64,000 bases of DNA from Amyelois transitella. Taxonomy: Eukaryota; Arthropoda; Insecta; Lepidoptera; Pyralidae. Location: positions 8,891,001-8,955,000 of the forward strand of contig NC_083516.1 of assembly GCF_032362555.1 (NCBI RefSeq). The letters are read 5' to 3'. The notes beneath the pieces are model-generated. The model was not told where the DNA came from, did no database searches, and saw only the letters and a list, made by a program, of their open reading frames with translations. Below, piece by piece: positions 24,536 to 35,900 of the stretch (positions are counted from its first letter, which is position 1; every line of letters starts with the position of its first letter). The position numbers and the translations under genes are program-made.

Positions 24536-24824
24536 ATTGTATTGTTTGAATGCCCTGAGTGACCTTTCACTATAAAACAAAAGTGCAAATATATAATAGT
24601 AAACTTATCAATAATCCAGTCAACATGACAAATTACAGGCTATTACTTACAATATTGTGTATTTATAAAGAAACATTATGCTGATGTCAGTCTCTCATGC
24701 ATATGGATTTATATAGCACACATTGTGAATCAGAGCCAAGCGTGCCAACAGTTAAAATACCGTGACTTGCTAAATCACTGAGTGGGAGTGAGGTCAAGCG
24801 ACAACAACATTTTGGAGAACACCT

Positions 24825-24830
24825 TTTATT
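24825..24830 (-). terminator. Polyadenylation signal, Rpn6
   Basis: AATAAA on the minus strand, about 350 bases after the Rpn6 stop codon. Confidence 0.5.
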
Positions 24831-25176
24831 TTTATATCAATAAAACAGAATATTACATTAAAAAAGGACAATTTATAAAATCAAAGAGAAAGGTTAGAAT
24901 TTCTTTAAACTATTACATAGTTAGATAAAAAAACAATGCTACTAATGATGCATGGGCTTCAGCCACCACTGAAGCTACATTCCCCGATTTCTACAACTTT
25001 TTCTATTTTTTTTTAAAGATACTTCCATGTCACTATTTAACTTAAATTGCAGTAAAAATAATGAATTTTGCATTGTCTCAAAAAATAGGCTCCATTTACA
25101 AATATTTGAACTGAAAATTTATGGTTACTTTGATATACATTATACTTTTAATGCTACAACAAATTTACACAAAAGT

Positions 25177-26442
25177 CTATGATAGTTTCTTGGCTTTCTG
25201 GTATAGAGTATCAACAACCTTGCTCATATGGTGGATGGTTTCAAGTACAGTCTCGTAGGTCTTCTCCAGGGGGGACTCATCAAACACAATCAGGACTCCT
25301 TCTCCTTGATCTAAAATTCCATTCAATTTCTTATCCAAAATCATTTGGGAAAGTTTCTTCTCAACTTGTACTACTGGCAGACGGATACAACGGGCAACAT
25401 GTTCTACTTGCACTCGCATGTAAGGCTCAACAATTCTACATAAATTCTGCTCCAACATCGTATCGTATAGGGCACCAAGATGGGCACGAACCACTGCATC
25501 TTCTTCCAATTCTGGTTTGTAAGTTTTAAGTGCTGCTTGGAAATCTGCAAGTGATCTCTTGTGAGAAGCAGTGGCAACGGCTCGCATTGCTTCCAACTCT
25601 TTCCCTGCATATTTCAAGGCTGCCTTACTACCACACACAGTACCAACCTCTTCAGCCTGGTTCAACATGATTTTAGACAGCAACATGTACTTCAAAGCTG
25701 TCAGGGCTTTAGGACTATCAGCTCCATCATAACCTTCAAATGCTTCATAAAAATATGAATATGCTGTTTTAAAATCGCGCTCATCTGCTGCATGAAGAAT
25801 ACCAGATTGTAGGTCAAGGGCGGCTTGCATTTTAGGGGGGCAGTAGATGGCATTTGCAGTTGTTCTAGCTGATGTTAGTGAGGCACGGGCTTTAGGCAGG
25901 TTGCTGAGTGCATGATAGGTTTTACTTTCCAGCAAGAGAACTTCTACCAACAAGTTTTTATCATCTAACTTCTTGAGTTCCTTGAGCAATGCTGTGGCCA
26001 AGTCTAAGGCTTCTGTATACATTCCAGTATCGAAATACAAGGCGATTAGTCTGGCTTCCAGACTCTGACGTAGGAACGTGCGGCGTTCTTCTTTGGCCCA
26101 TTCTATACATTCTTTACACAGTTGCACCTCAATACCGATACCAGCTTCCAGATCCAAGAAGAAATCAACCAACGAGCGCACCAACTTGGCAGCTTTCGCT
26201 TTACTGATGAGGCTCAGGAATGGTCTGGTTGCCTTTATCAATTCTGCTAATTCCTTAGCCTTGCCTTCCTTCTTGTACTTCTCGCCAAGATTCAGGATGC
26301 CTTGTTCTTTGGCCCTTATGTTTTCTTCGTCATCCTCGGGTACCTCACCAGTGCTAACCATTTTGTCGGTCATGCGGACGTCTTCGTCTCTGTTCGTCGA
26401 CGATGACACGCGTGATCTCTCGAACAACATCGCTCCAGCCAT
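25177..26442 (-). CDS. Rpn6: 26S proteasome regulatory subunit Rpn6/PSMD11, 421 aa, intronless
   Basis: A single uninterrupted frame of 421 residues matches the family length (human PSMD11 is 422 aa). Recognisable segments are [20 protein letters not shown] near residue 50, helical TPR-like repeats ([20 protein letters not shown]), and a C-terminal PCI domain with the winged-helix stretch around [20 protein letters not shown], then the terminal helix [16 protein letters not shown]. In the proteasome Rpn6 is a lid subunit that clamps lid, base and core particle together and supports degradation of ubiquitinated proteins in cytosol and nucleus. The gene has no introns although its neighbours CtIP and WIP have many. 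There are no disabling mutations, so it is either the functional gene or an intact retrocopy. It is divergent from the Dpy-30 gene; 730 bp separate the start codons. Confidence 0.96.
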   Translation of the reverse strand: MAGAMLFERSRVSSSTNRDEDVRMTDKMVSTGEVPEDDEENIRAKEQGILNLGEKYKKEGKAKELAELIKATRPFLSLISKAKAAKLVRSLVDFFLDLEAGIGIEVQLCKECIEWAKEERRTFLRQSLEARLIALYFDTGMYTEALDLATALLKELKKLDDKNLLVEVLLLESKTYHALSNLPKARASLTSARTTANAIYCPPKMQAALDLQSGILHAADERDFKTAYSYFYEAFEGYDGADSPKALTALKYMLLSKIMLNQAEEVGTVCGSKAALKYAGKELEAMRAVATASHKRSLADFQAALKTYKPELEEDAVVRAHLGALYDTMLEQNLCRIVEPYMRVQVEHVARCIRLPVVQVEKKLSQMILDKKLNGILDQGEGVLIVFDESPLEKTYETVLETIHHMSKVVDTLYQKAKKLS

Positions 26443-26592
26443 GTTATTTATATTTATATGCTTACACTATAAAAAACGAGCTAGATAAACAGTAAACGCG
26501 CACTAAAACGACGACACTTTTTCTTTGTAATTTTGTATAATCGCAAAGTCATTGACGACCTCTCAGAAATTATTCGTAGACGCGGACTAGAC

Positions 26593-26603
26593 AGTGTTGC
26601 CAC
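26593..26603 (+). promoter_or_regulatory. AGTGTTGCCAC element, 5' flank of Rpn6
   Basis: Exact third copy of the 11-mer also present at 11890 and 12502. About 150 bp upstream of the Rpn6 start codon, close to where a transcription start would be expected. Confidence 0.4.
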
Positions 26604-26723
26604 ATTCTGTCTTATCAAATTGTACTATACTACGTATAACTTTTCCTACTAGAATACAACCATCCACAATCCACAACTACCAAAACCATCCAATCATCTT
26701 CATAAAGGCTAAAAACTATAGTT

Positions 26724-26845
26724 AGACTTATAAACTTGGGACTCTTCTTTTAGGCGATGGGCTAGCAATCTGTCACTATTTGAATCTCAATTCTATCTTA
26801 AAGCTAAATAGCTGAACGTGGCTATATATATATGTATATATATAT
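26724..26845 (+). mobile_element. SINE fragment (RTE-tailed family B)
   Basis: Contains the blocks CTTATAAACTTGGGACTC, TTTTAGGCGATGGGCTAGCA and AGCTGAACGTGGC; the terminal 40 bp are replaced by an AT microsatellite. Confidence 0.65.
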
Positions 26846-27172
26846 ATATGAATTAAATAAATAAATAAAAAAGAAACAAATTATTTTATTGGAGCATAAA
26901 ATACGTATAAGTATACCACATGTAAACAAAGAATGTTTTAAAATCTGTGAGTGAAAAATCTTGTTCTAACCACAGATTCTAACTTATATGGTACCAAAAA
27001 GGTTCTCAGCTTATTTCATGACATGGTCATGACGCTGGCTTTCAGTGGAAACTTTAAATAAAAATTATAAAATAATGACATAATAGGAGTAAAATGATTT
27101 TGTGACGTAAATAATTAATGATTTTCTGTGAAATTGACAATTTCAAATTAGGTACAATCAACAAACGTAAAA

Positions 27173-29089
27173 ATGGATTCTGAAAAGGAAGAGGCATATT
27201 TATTTGATATTACAAAAGAAGTAAAACAATTTTATGAAAGTCCCGTTATATTCTTATTAAAAAAGGATTACTCAGAGGTGATATTTGAAACTATGTGTAA
27301 GATGAAAACAGCTATTCGTGATGGTGCTAAAAATCGTATTATAGATATGATTGTTGACTTTCATTTACATTGGTTACAATCTGTTAATGAATTAGAAATC
27401 TTTAGAAATAAACTTACTACTTACGATCTAAAGAAAGAAGATATATACGATGCAATTAATTACACTATCGACTCTTTGTCATTTAGACTCAAGAAATATC
27501 TAAATTATATGGAAACACATAAGGTAGGTATTTCTTCTGACGGGCAAGCTAACATAAATTCTGACTTAGAAATTGTAGAGGAAATGCACAAAGAAGTAAC
27601 GGATGTTTTATTAGAAAAACTAAAGAAATATAGAAACTATTCCATCGAAGAACATTTCAGCAAAATTCTTAACGAAGTTGATGACCTTTTTGTATATTTA
27701 GATAAAATACATGATGGGCTATCGATTCTTTTAAGTAAATACTTAAATATGAACGTTCCACATTTGTCTGGAGATTTAACGAAAACGCTACAACAAATTA
27801 TAGATGAAATCCAATCATCTAATAAACCAACTTGTCAAAAATTTATACAAGAACTTAAGACGAAGGGCAAGGAAATAAGTTCAATGATACGTGGCACGGC
27901 TGCCCGTAATCTCGAAATCAGTAAAGTGGTGGAAAAAATTAATGTTCTCGAAGAACGAATAAAACGTTTGCAACAAGAGCAAGGATCGGCTGCTTTAATG
28001 GCGTTAGTGCATAAAAAAGAATATTTAGAAAAAAGACTAGATTCACTGGAAAATTTAAAAATTACTATAAAGCAAATGCATGAAATGACTGACGTTGAAC
28101 TAGAAGATGTAGATGAAGAAGATTTATGTATTTGTGAAGACTTTTTTCAACTTCGTATTTTCAATCATAATCTTCCAGCAGAAGAACGAGATCACTTGAT
28201 TACAGAACTTTGTTCTTTATGGGATTTGGCTGTTTTTGGTGAACGTAGTCGTAAATCCATAATTTCTATACTGAGTGCTGCTGATATGCGAGAAGAATAT
28301 GCAGATGAACTAGGCACTTTCTTCATTGACGGACATAGCCGTAAAATATATAAATTCGCCGATGATGATGTTTTATACCAGCCAAATGAACTTAATGAAT
28401 TAGTACCCCTATCGGATGATGCTGATCATGTTTATTTTTATGATGAGTGTGGTCGATATTTCATTGATCCACAAACAAGACAAAGAATATACAAAGCTCA
28501 TGCAACTGCCAGTGAGTACATGATGGACTCCACTGGAGTTCTTTTGAAAATAAAGGAAGAAAGAGACGGTATTGTTTACTATTATGATAACTACGGGCGT
28601 TATTATGTTGACCAATACGGTAAGCATATTTATAGAGATGTCGATGCAGTAAGCGAGTATGAAAATGATGGACTTGGCAATTTAGTACGTATCAGAAGTC
28701 ATTTGGATATATTTCAACCATGTCCTGATGATGCTAACGTTAGTGATGACTTTAAGTATTTAAAACGAACTGTCGGACCAGCTTTGCGTGAATCTATTGC
28801 CGATTGTATCCTGCGCCAGCCAGCAGACCCGATAAATTTTTTGTCTTCTCGTCTTCTTAAATATAGAGAAAATTTAGAACTAAAGGAGAAGCGGGCTAGG
28901 GAACAAGAAGCCTTGAACGTTGAACGAGAGATCAGAATTGCAGAGGAAAGAGCTGCAGCTGAGAGAGCAGCAATGGAAGCTGCTTTGCTGGCACAGGGTG
29001 GCAGTGAAACTAGCTATGATTCAAATTTATTTAAATACCAGCACGAAGATGGTGCTCCATCAGCATCAGCTGCTGCAAGTTCAAAATAA
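27173..29089 (+). CDS. Dpy-30 motif protein with three tandem Tyr/Gly repeats, 638 aa
   Basis: A single open frame of 638 residues, intronless. Residues ~1-330 are charged and helical (coiled coil around 255-310). Three repeats follow, spaced 46 and 48 residues: GTFFIDGHSRKIYKF (~381), GRYFIDPQTRQRIYKA (~427) and GRYYVDQYGKHIYRD (~475), consensus Gx[FY][FY][IV]Dx[4-5]IY. Residues ~530-570 carry a Dpy-30 dimerisation motif (VGPALRESIADCILRQPADP followed by INFL). The tail is an E/R/A-rich helix. The Dpy-30 motif occurs in chromatin complexes and in many axonemal proteins; long multidomain versions with charged tails are mostly flagellar, so a sperm flagellum role is a reasonable inference only. 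I do not recognise the orthologue. Codon use is AT-rich, unlike Rpn6. A tandem duplication of the last codons follows the stop. Confidence 0.85.
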   Translation: MDSEKEEAYLFDITKEVKQFYESPVIFLLKKDYSEVIFETMCKMKTAIRDGAKNRIIDMIVDFHLHWLQSVNELEIFRNKLTTYDLKKEDIYDAINYTIDSLSFRLKKYLNYMETHKVGISSDGQANINSDLEIVEEMHKEVTDVLLEKLKKYRNYSIEEHFSKILNEVDDLFVYLDKIHDGLSILLSKYLNMNVPHLSGDLTKTLQQIIDEIQSSNKPTCQKFIQELKTKGKEISSMIRGTAARNLEISKVVEKINVLEERIKRLQQEQGSAALMALVHKKEYLEKRLDSLENLKITIKQMHEMTDVELEDVDEEDLCICEDFFQLRIFNHNLPAEERDHLITELCSLWDLAVFGERSRKSIISILSAADMREEYADELGTFFIDGHSRKIYKFADDDVLYQPNELNELVPLSDDADHVYFYDECGRYFIDPQTRQRIYKAHATASEYMMDSTGVLLKIKEERDGIVYYYDNYGRYYVDQYGKHIYRDVDAVSEYENDGLGNLVRIRSHLDIFQPCPDDANVSDDFKYLKRTVGPALRESIADCILRQPADPINFLSSRLLKYRENLELKEKRAREQEALNVEREIRIAEERAAAERAAMEAALLAQGGSETSYDSNLFKYQHEDGAPSASAAASSK

Positions 29090-29236
29090 TTCTTGTCAAT
29101 CTTTTGTTATTCATATACATTCATCAATATAATTAAATTTTTATTAAATACCAGCACAAAGATGGTGCTCCATCAGTTTCAACTGCTGCGAGTTCAAAAT
29201 AATTTTGTCGTTTTTTATGTTATTCATATACATTCA
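29031..29236 (+). repeat. Tandem duplication of the Dpy-30 gene 3' end
   Basis: 29031-29123 (final 19 codons, stop and start of the 3' UTR) is repeated at 29144-29236 with about 90% identity, including the stop codon. The second copy is untranslated if the first stop is used. Confidence 0.85.
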
Positions 29237-29988
29237 TTTGCCATTTGTTATTTCTTAATTTTGTTTAAAATAGATATTTTGCTAAAAATATAACTGAGCT
29301 TTTGTTTTCAACTTTGTGATCGTACAAGAAAATGTACAAAATAGTCAATGAGGTCACTTTGGCCACCTGGGTGATCAAATTTTCGACTTTTAGAAACCTG
29401 AACTACTAAGGAGCAAAATACAAGGTATAAAATTTAAAAGATTTCTGTAAACACTAAAAATTGTCACGTTGACAGATCGTTGACATTATTTGTCAGTGTG
29501 ACAGCTGATAGTCGGCCATATTTGTCTCACAATTATTTCATTTCGTTCTTCGTTAGTTGATAATCAAGCTTTCTTTAGGAGTTTTTAGTTGTTGAAATCT
29601 GTGAATTTACTTATTTTTAAGAAACATTTCACATCTAGAAACAATCACCTGTGCTAATTGTCAGAGGTTGACGATAGTCACAATGTCAATAATGAGGTGA
29701 TAGCAGTAACAATCGTTTCTAGTGCCTACGTACTTCCTACAATGATTAATCTTTTGGGGCAAGGTTCTTCAGTATTTTGAGTAAATTAGTACGAATCGGC
29801 GTGACGTATCGAACGCTGTATGTTGTCATCACGTGCCAGTGTAAACGCGAAGGCTCTCAGTGAAGGTTCTAAGGGTCGTAGTGCGTTCAATTATCGTGTA
29901 CACATATTGCCGTAAAAGTGATTTAGTTCATTAATTTGCATCCTATGGCCCTTGGTAGCAGTGTAGACCGTTCATAAAGCCTATAACA
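29090..29988. promoter_or_regulatory. Gap between Dpy-30 gene and WIP; WIP 5' flank
   Basis: Holds the 3' UTR duplication and, from about 29450, the presumed promoter and 5' UTR of WIP. No transposon and no recognisable exon. Confidence 0.45.
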
Positions 29989-32900
29989 ATGGGTCCTAAG
30001 CCGCCTCCACCTCCAGGGCCTCCCCCGCCGCCAGGACCACCGCCTCCTCCGGTTTTTAGTGGAAATTCGAAAACATCTTCGTCAGATAATCGTGGTGCCT
30101 TGTTAAAAGATATAAGACAGGGTGCGAAATTAAAAAAGACTGTTACTGTGGATAAAAGTGGACCATATATACCAGGGAAGGTGTCAAATGTGTCAAACAG
30201 TGGTTCAGCAGTTGGAAATGGTGTGCGGAGTGCAGCTCCCATGCTGAATGGTGGTGGTGGGCCGCCGGGACTTGGAGGACTGTTTGCAGGGGGGATGCCA
30301 AAGTTGAGGCCCACTGGGAAATTGACAGGTTTGATATTCATAATTCAAACATGTACTTATCAATCCTTAAAAAATGTTAACTGGGCTGGGTTGCAATTAT
30401 TTTCATAAATACATATTATTATAGACTATAAATGAGTTATATAAATGAGGTACTTTAAAATAAGGTATTTTTCATAATGAATCACTAAGAATGAGTTTCA
30501 ATTTTACTTATAAAATAGGTAAATGTGCTTTGTCGTTCCCTGCACCAATATAAAATAATAATAACACTCCATCTCTTTCCCATGGAAGTTGTAACAGTCA
30601 ACTAAAGGATGGGCTTATAAACTTAGGATTCTTCTTATAGGTGATGGAGGAGCAACCTGTTACTATTTGAATCTCAATTCTATTGTTAAGCCTAACAGTT
30701 GAAGATGTCCTGTCAGTCTTTCAAGACTACTGGCTCTGTCTGCCCCACAAGGGATATAGACGTGATTATATGAATGAATGAAAATAGTTAAATAATTTTG
30801 CATTCATATATTTGGTAATCTTGTCCAAAAACGGTCTACTTTACCATAATAGAACACTGGTATAGGTTGGGATATGAGAAAAACTATAAAGAAATGAAGC
30901 AATGTTTTTAATGCCAAAGATCATTACAAACTTTTTTCTTATTATAACTAAATAGTAAGATCAGTCTGTCAGTTTATTATAATTAATTATCTCTTTAAGA
31001 GGAGGAGGATGATGAAACCAGGTCTAACTAAGCAAGTATACAAGGGTAGTTGCGAATGAGAAAGTTTGAGTGGTAATGCTAGACAAACATACATATTTTG
31101 ATCAAATCAGGGTTCTGGAAAAAGTAAGGTCAATATTACCAGAAACCAAAAGCTTGAATGAAGAGAGTTATGAATGTGGATGAAATGAAAGATTGTGAAA
31201 AATTGAGAAACAGGAAAGAAGACTTCTTTTCTACACTTAAATTTTCTCCACATATTATTTGCACTATCTGCTTTTGTCATCAAAGCTCTGGGTCTTTAGC
31301 CAAATCTTATAACTATGTCATTTTTATACTTGTAGTCTACATTCTAAGAAAATTTTTATACTTGTAGTCTACATTCTAAGAAATTACTTAAAATAACCAT
31401 ATTAAATAGTATAATTAGTATTATCTCTCACCACTATGATACTAAATTTTGGGCTAGCTTTATCTATGTGGATTCTTAGATCCTTTTACTTAATAAAATA
31501 TACTAAGTAAGTAGTTTCTAAACAAGCAGCAGTACATGGTATTCAAATTAAAAATCATGATGCAAATGTTCAAATTCTACATTGGCCTCACAAATTTTTG
31601 ATTTTTCTTAAGTTTTTGTTTCATAATTTTTTTTCAAGCATCTTATGGTGAGGAAAACCATCTTGAGTAAACATGCAACTGAGTGTTACCATGAGCCAAT
31701 ATGTATAAGGTTCCCTTCGAAATGTTATTGCAGTTAGACAGAAGTTGCTTCATGTAAAAACTTGACTTACCTAATCCAGCATCTCGATCGTCACAGCAGA
31801 CCTCACTCTCCTTTCTAGAGATTTGATGGTGCAACCGCACTAACGCCAGGAGAATGATCACAGTACATACATACATATGATCACGTCTTTATCCCTTACG
31901 GGGTAGACAGAGCCAACAGTCTTGAAAAGACTGATAGGCCACGTTCAGCTGTTTGGCTAAATGATAGAATTGAGATTAAAATAGTGACAGGTTGCTAGCC
32001 CATCGCCTCAAAGAAGAATCCCAAGTTTATAAGCCTATTCCTTAGTCGCCTTTTACGACATCCATGGGAACGAGATGGAGTGGTCCTATTCTTTTTTTTT
32101 ATTGGTGCCGGCAACCACACGGCATGCGTGATGCACATGCGACATGACCACAGTAACTAACAACTATCCATTTTACCAGGCACCACGCCAAACGGGGTGA
32201 AAAGCGACGCGCCCCGCTACCCCCCGCCGCAGCAGCCCCCACAACCGCCGCAACCTCACAAGTTCTCCCCAGAGAGGTTCAGGCCTGGTATCCCACCAGC
32301 TCCGCCGGGCAATGTCAGCAGTCTCTCAGCGGCGTTGTCTGAAGCCATGGCGGCCAGGGAACCTCCCTCCAGGGAACCTCCCGCCAGGCCCCCGGTTAAA
32401 CGACAGCCAAGTGATATAAGGACAAGGGGGCCGCCGCCGCAGCCGCCCGTGCAGAAGTCACCGATGCCTTTGGTGAGTCCATATTATTAGCATTCTACAT
32501 ACATAATGTATATCACGTCTTTATCCCATTCAGGTTACATCTAATCGTAAAGTATTTTTGGAGACTCATCAGTCTCTAAAAGAACATCTTTAAACCCCCT
32601 AAGGTAATAAGTCTGTAACAGACACCTGAGGGTCACTTTCAGCTGTATGGGTTGTTAGGCCATCCATATTATACAATCGTAAGCTCGTAAACCTTGATCG
32701 ATTTGATTTAACTGGTACCTAGATAATGTTTTTTCGTCGCTACTAGGCTACCATGGAAGTTTACAGTAGATTCATTCGTTCATATAATCACGTCAATATC
32801 CCTGGCGGGTAGATAGAGCCAAATAAAATACCCCAAAAATTCCATTCTATTGCGATAATTTTGATATCTCGTACACACCCTTAAAACAATATGTTTATCA

Positions 32901-35900
32901 ACGTTAATAAATGTAAGTTTTTCATTCATGACTTAACATTAAAAAAATACTTATAAAACCTGTTGAATGATTTTTTATGCTAAAATTAGCTAGCATTTCG
33001 TAAATGGTAAAATAAGTCCATCCCACGTGGTTTGTTTGTAAATGGTAAAAATATTCTTAGTGGGGACGATAGCGCAAGTGTGGATCTCGTGTGCGCCTGC
33101 GCCGCCCCTGTGCGCGTTCCGAATATGGCAACATGTTTATTTGAGTGTTACCTCACCCGCCGCGGTTTTCGGGTTTTAAAAAAATAACGAGTTCATTGAT
33201 TTGAAACAAATACGCTGCCGAAAATGCTTTATCTCCTCCTAAATTTTCGTCCTTTTTGAAAAGTGTGATCCCCAGAATACAAGCGATTTCAATTTATTTA
33301 TCTTGTCTTTGCATTTTCAAGTAAAAAGATGTTTAAAATTTTTTTACGAAAAAGATTATTTCATTAAGTACTTTTTGTATGACTTAAATAGAAACGCATC
33401 GAATTGATATTCTACTTTTTTGAAGTTGGTTAGTTTCCTAAAGCTTCTTCTTAGTGTAACAAACAGTTACCTGAAAACCGCATCAAAATCGGTTCAGCGA
33501 AACGCGAGATATCGCGGAGAAACATCCATATATACAGGTCAAACTGAAAACCACCTTTTTTTTTAAAGCGGTAAAGAATGATTAGGAATTTTTTTAAACT
33601 TTATTCCTTAGGAATAAGTATTAAAAATGCGAACTTTTCAACACTTTAATCCCTCTGTTGCTTCATACCACATCCGCAGAAAGAGATTGAGTGGACCAAC
33701 TCTATTTTACCGGAAACACGGAAGTCAAATGAATCAGAATGTAAATAAATGTGCATGCATTTGAGATGCGCATAATTTATTAGAGAATACGATGTAATCG
33801 TTACGCCTATAGTGAAATTCGCGTCGGGTGGCGTCCTTCGATGGAATTTTACTAGTTCGAATATTAATTAGTATTTTATATTCATCATGAGTTTATTTTA
33901 TAAGGTCAGAGTTTCTTCATTAGTCTATTTTATAACGATGTGCTCAAATTTATCTAAACAATATAATCACGACACTGAAACACATACTGAATTAAAAAAA
34001 AACTGTCACTTACTAAATGTCGATCATTCTGTGACTTAAGAGTTATTTGTCATCAAAGTCTCTTATGAAACCAGCTTATTCAGAATGTGTTGCCATGATC
34101 CAAGAACGCTAGGTTTAGTTTCTCTCTTTTTATAAACTGACATACATTAGGTACCATGATTTTATCCCCTTCGGGGTAGACAGCGGGGTAGAATTCGCTA
34201 TTTTCAAGTATTGTGATTAGTCACAAGAATTTTCTCAAGAAGATTAGATCGCTCTTAAGGTCCGATTCGGCTTCGTTTCAAAGGGGAACCAGCTAGGACA
34301 TATATACATATAAACACGTCTATATCCCTTGTGGGGTAGACAAAGCCAACAGACATCAAAATACCGAAAGGCCACGCCCAGCTGCTTAATGATAGAATTG
34401 AGAATCAAACAGTGACAGGTTGCTAGCCCATCGCGTAAAAGAAGAATACCAAGTTTATAATCCTACCCCTGAGTCGCCTTTTACGACATCCATGGAGTGC
34501 TCCTATTCTTTCTTCTATTGAACCGTTTCCATTGTCAGGGACCACACGGCACCAATATGTTATTTTACCTATATTTCTATGCAATAAACAAAAAATAAAC
34601 AAACAAACAAATATTTTTGTTTTTAAATACATAATGTCTTTATCCTGTATGAGGGCGTATTTTAATTGCGGAAAAGTCATATATATTATATTTATAAACC
34701 TACATTTTAAAAATATATATGACCTTTCCGCAATTAAAATTGTCTTGCATTATATTTTAAGTACTGATGTAATGTATGAAAATCCTCTTTATCATTTAGC
34801 GTGCGATATCACTGTTTACTTCGCTTTATCACTGAAACATTTTACGCAGCTATATTAGGGATAAGTAGTTGGCTAAATTGTATGTGAATAATTTATTGGA
34901 ATAGAAAAAATAATTATTTGCGAGCGTCTATTATTTAGATATAGAGTTTCGGTGGTCCAATCGGTAAGATGGGCATCTTACAGATCATCATCTTACCATC
35001 TTACAGATCGAAATAAGTGTGGCGCAAAAAGGCACAAGTTCGAATCCCATCTCGGCCATGTATTAATGACTATTTTTGAAGTTATGTACATTAGTTTGAA
35101 TACTAACCGATGCTCTTACCTTATTACTCTTACCGGTGAGGGAAAACATCGTGCACATTCAGGCAACTGGATATTCGATCCAATACGATTTGGGTTTACC
35201 GCTTCTTGTTAAAACCTGACTGACAGTCCAGGATCCATGGTCAAAGGCATACCCCCGGCTCCTCTCCAGAGTGGTGATGATGCAACCGGGACTATAGCCA
35301 GAAGGAAGAATATTTACTTAGTTGCGTTTGTACTGGGTTGGTACAGTATTTGTTTTACAATAAATTTCCTCCTATTGTTAGATTTTGCTTTATTATAATT
35401 TGGTTTATTGTTTTTGTATCAGAATATAAATAACTTTAATATTATTGTTTTACATTTAAATTTTTAATTCGTGTATTTTTTTCCCAAGACAAAGTGAGCC
35501 ATTTTTTTGCAATAACGATACTGATAAGACCATTAAAAGTAAATTTATGCTGAATTCAACAATTATTTATTATAACTTCGGACTCAGTGTTTGCCCTTAG
35601 ATATTACTTTTTATTAAATTATACGTAGATGTTGTTTGACATAATTCAATGCGAAATTAAAATTGGCTGCACTTTGCATTGCTAAGCACGGCTGTTGGCT
35701 GTAGAGTCCGGGCTGGAGGAAGTCACGTGCGGCAGCTAGTCAACAGAACTTTCTCTGTATACTTTGACACAACACAATGCTGTGTCAATATATATTTTTA
35801 TGGCTGTTTAATGTCTCGTCCACTCATCTGCAACTTTACGTAACATATATGTATTTTATATAACTAGCGTCTGCCAGCAGTTTGGTTCGCTTATGAAGTT

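Larger units (their letters stand above)
21576..24824. other. Intergenic region between CtIP and Rpn6, repeat-rich
   Basis: Holds the CtIP 3' UTR with polyadenylation signal, a family B SINE, a Helitron with nested family A SINE, and a second partial family B SINE. I saw no further exon. Confidence 0.6.
26443..27172. promoter_or_regulatory. Divergent promoter region, Rpn6 and Dpy-30 protein gene
   Basis: These 730 bp lie between two divergent intronless genes. AGTGTTGCCAC is at 26593-26603, about 150 bp upstream of the Rpn6 start. A family B SINE remnant fills 26724-26845. No TATA box is obvious. Confidence 0.5.
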
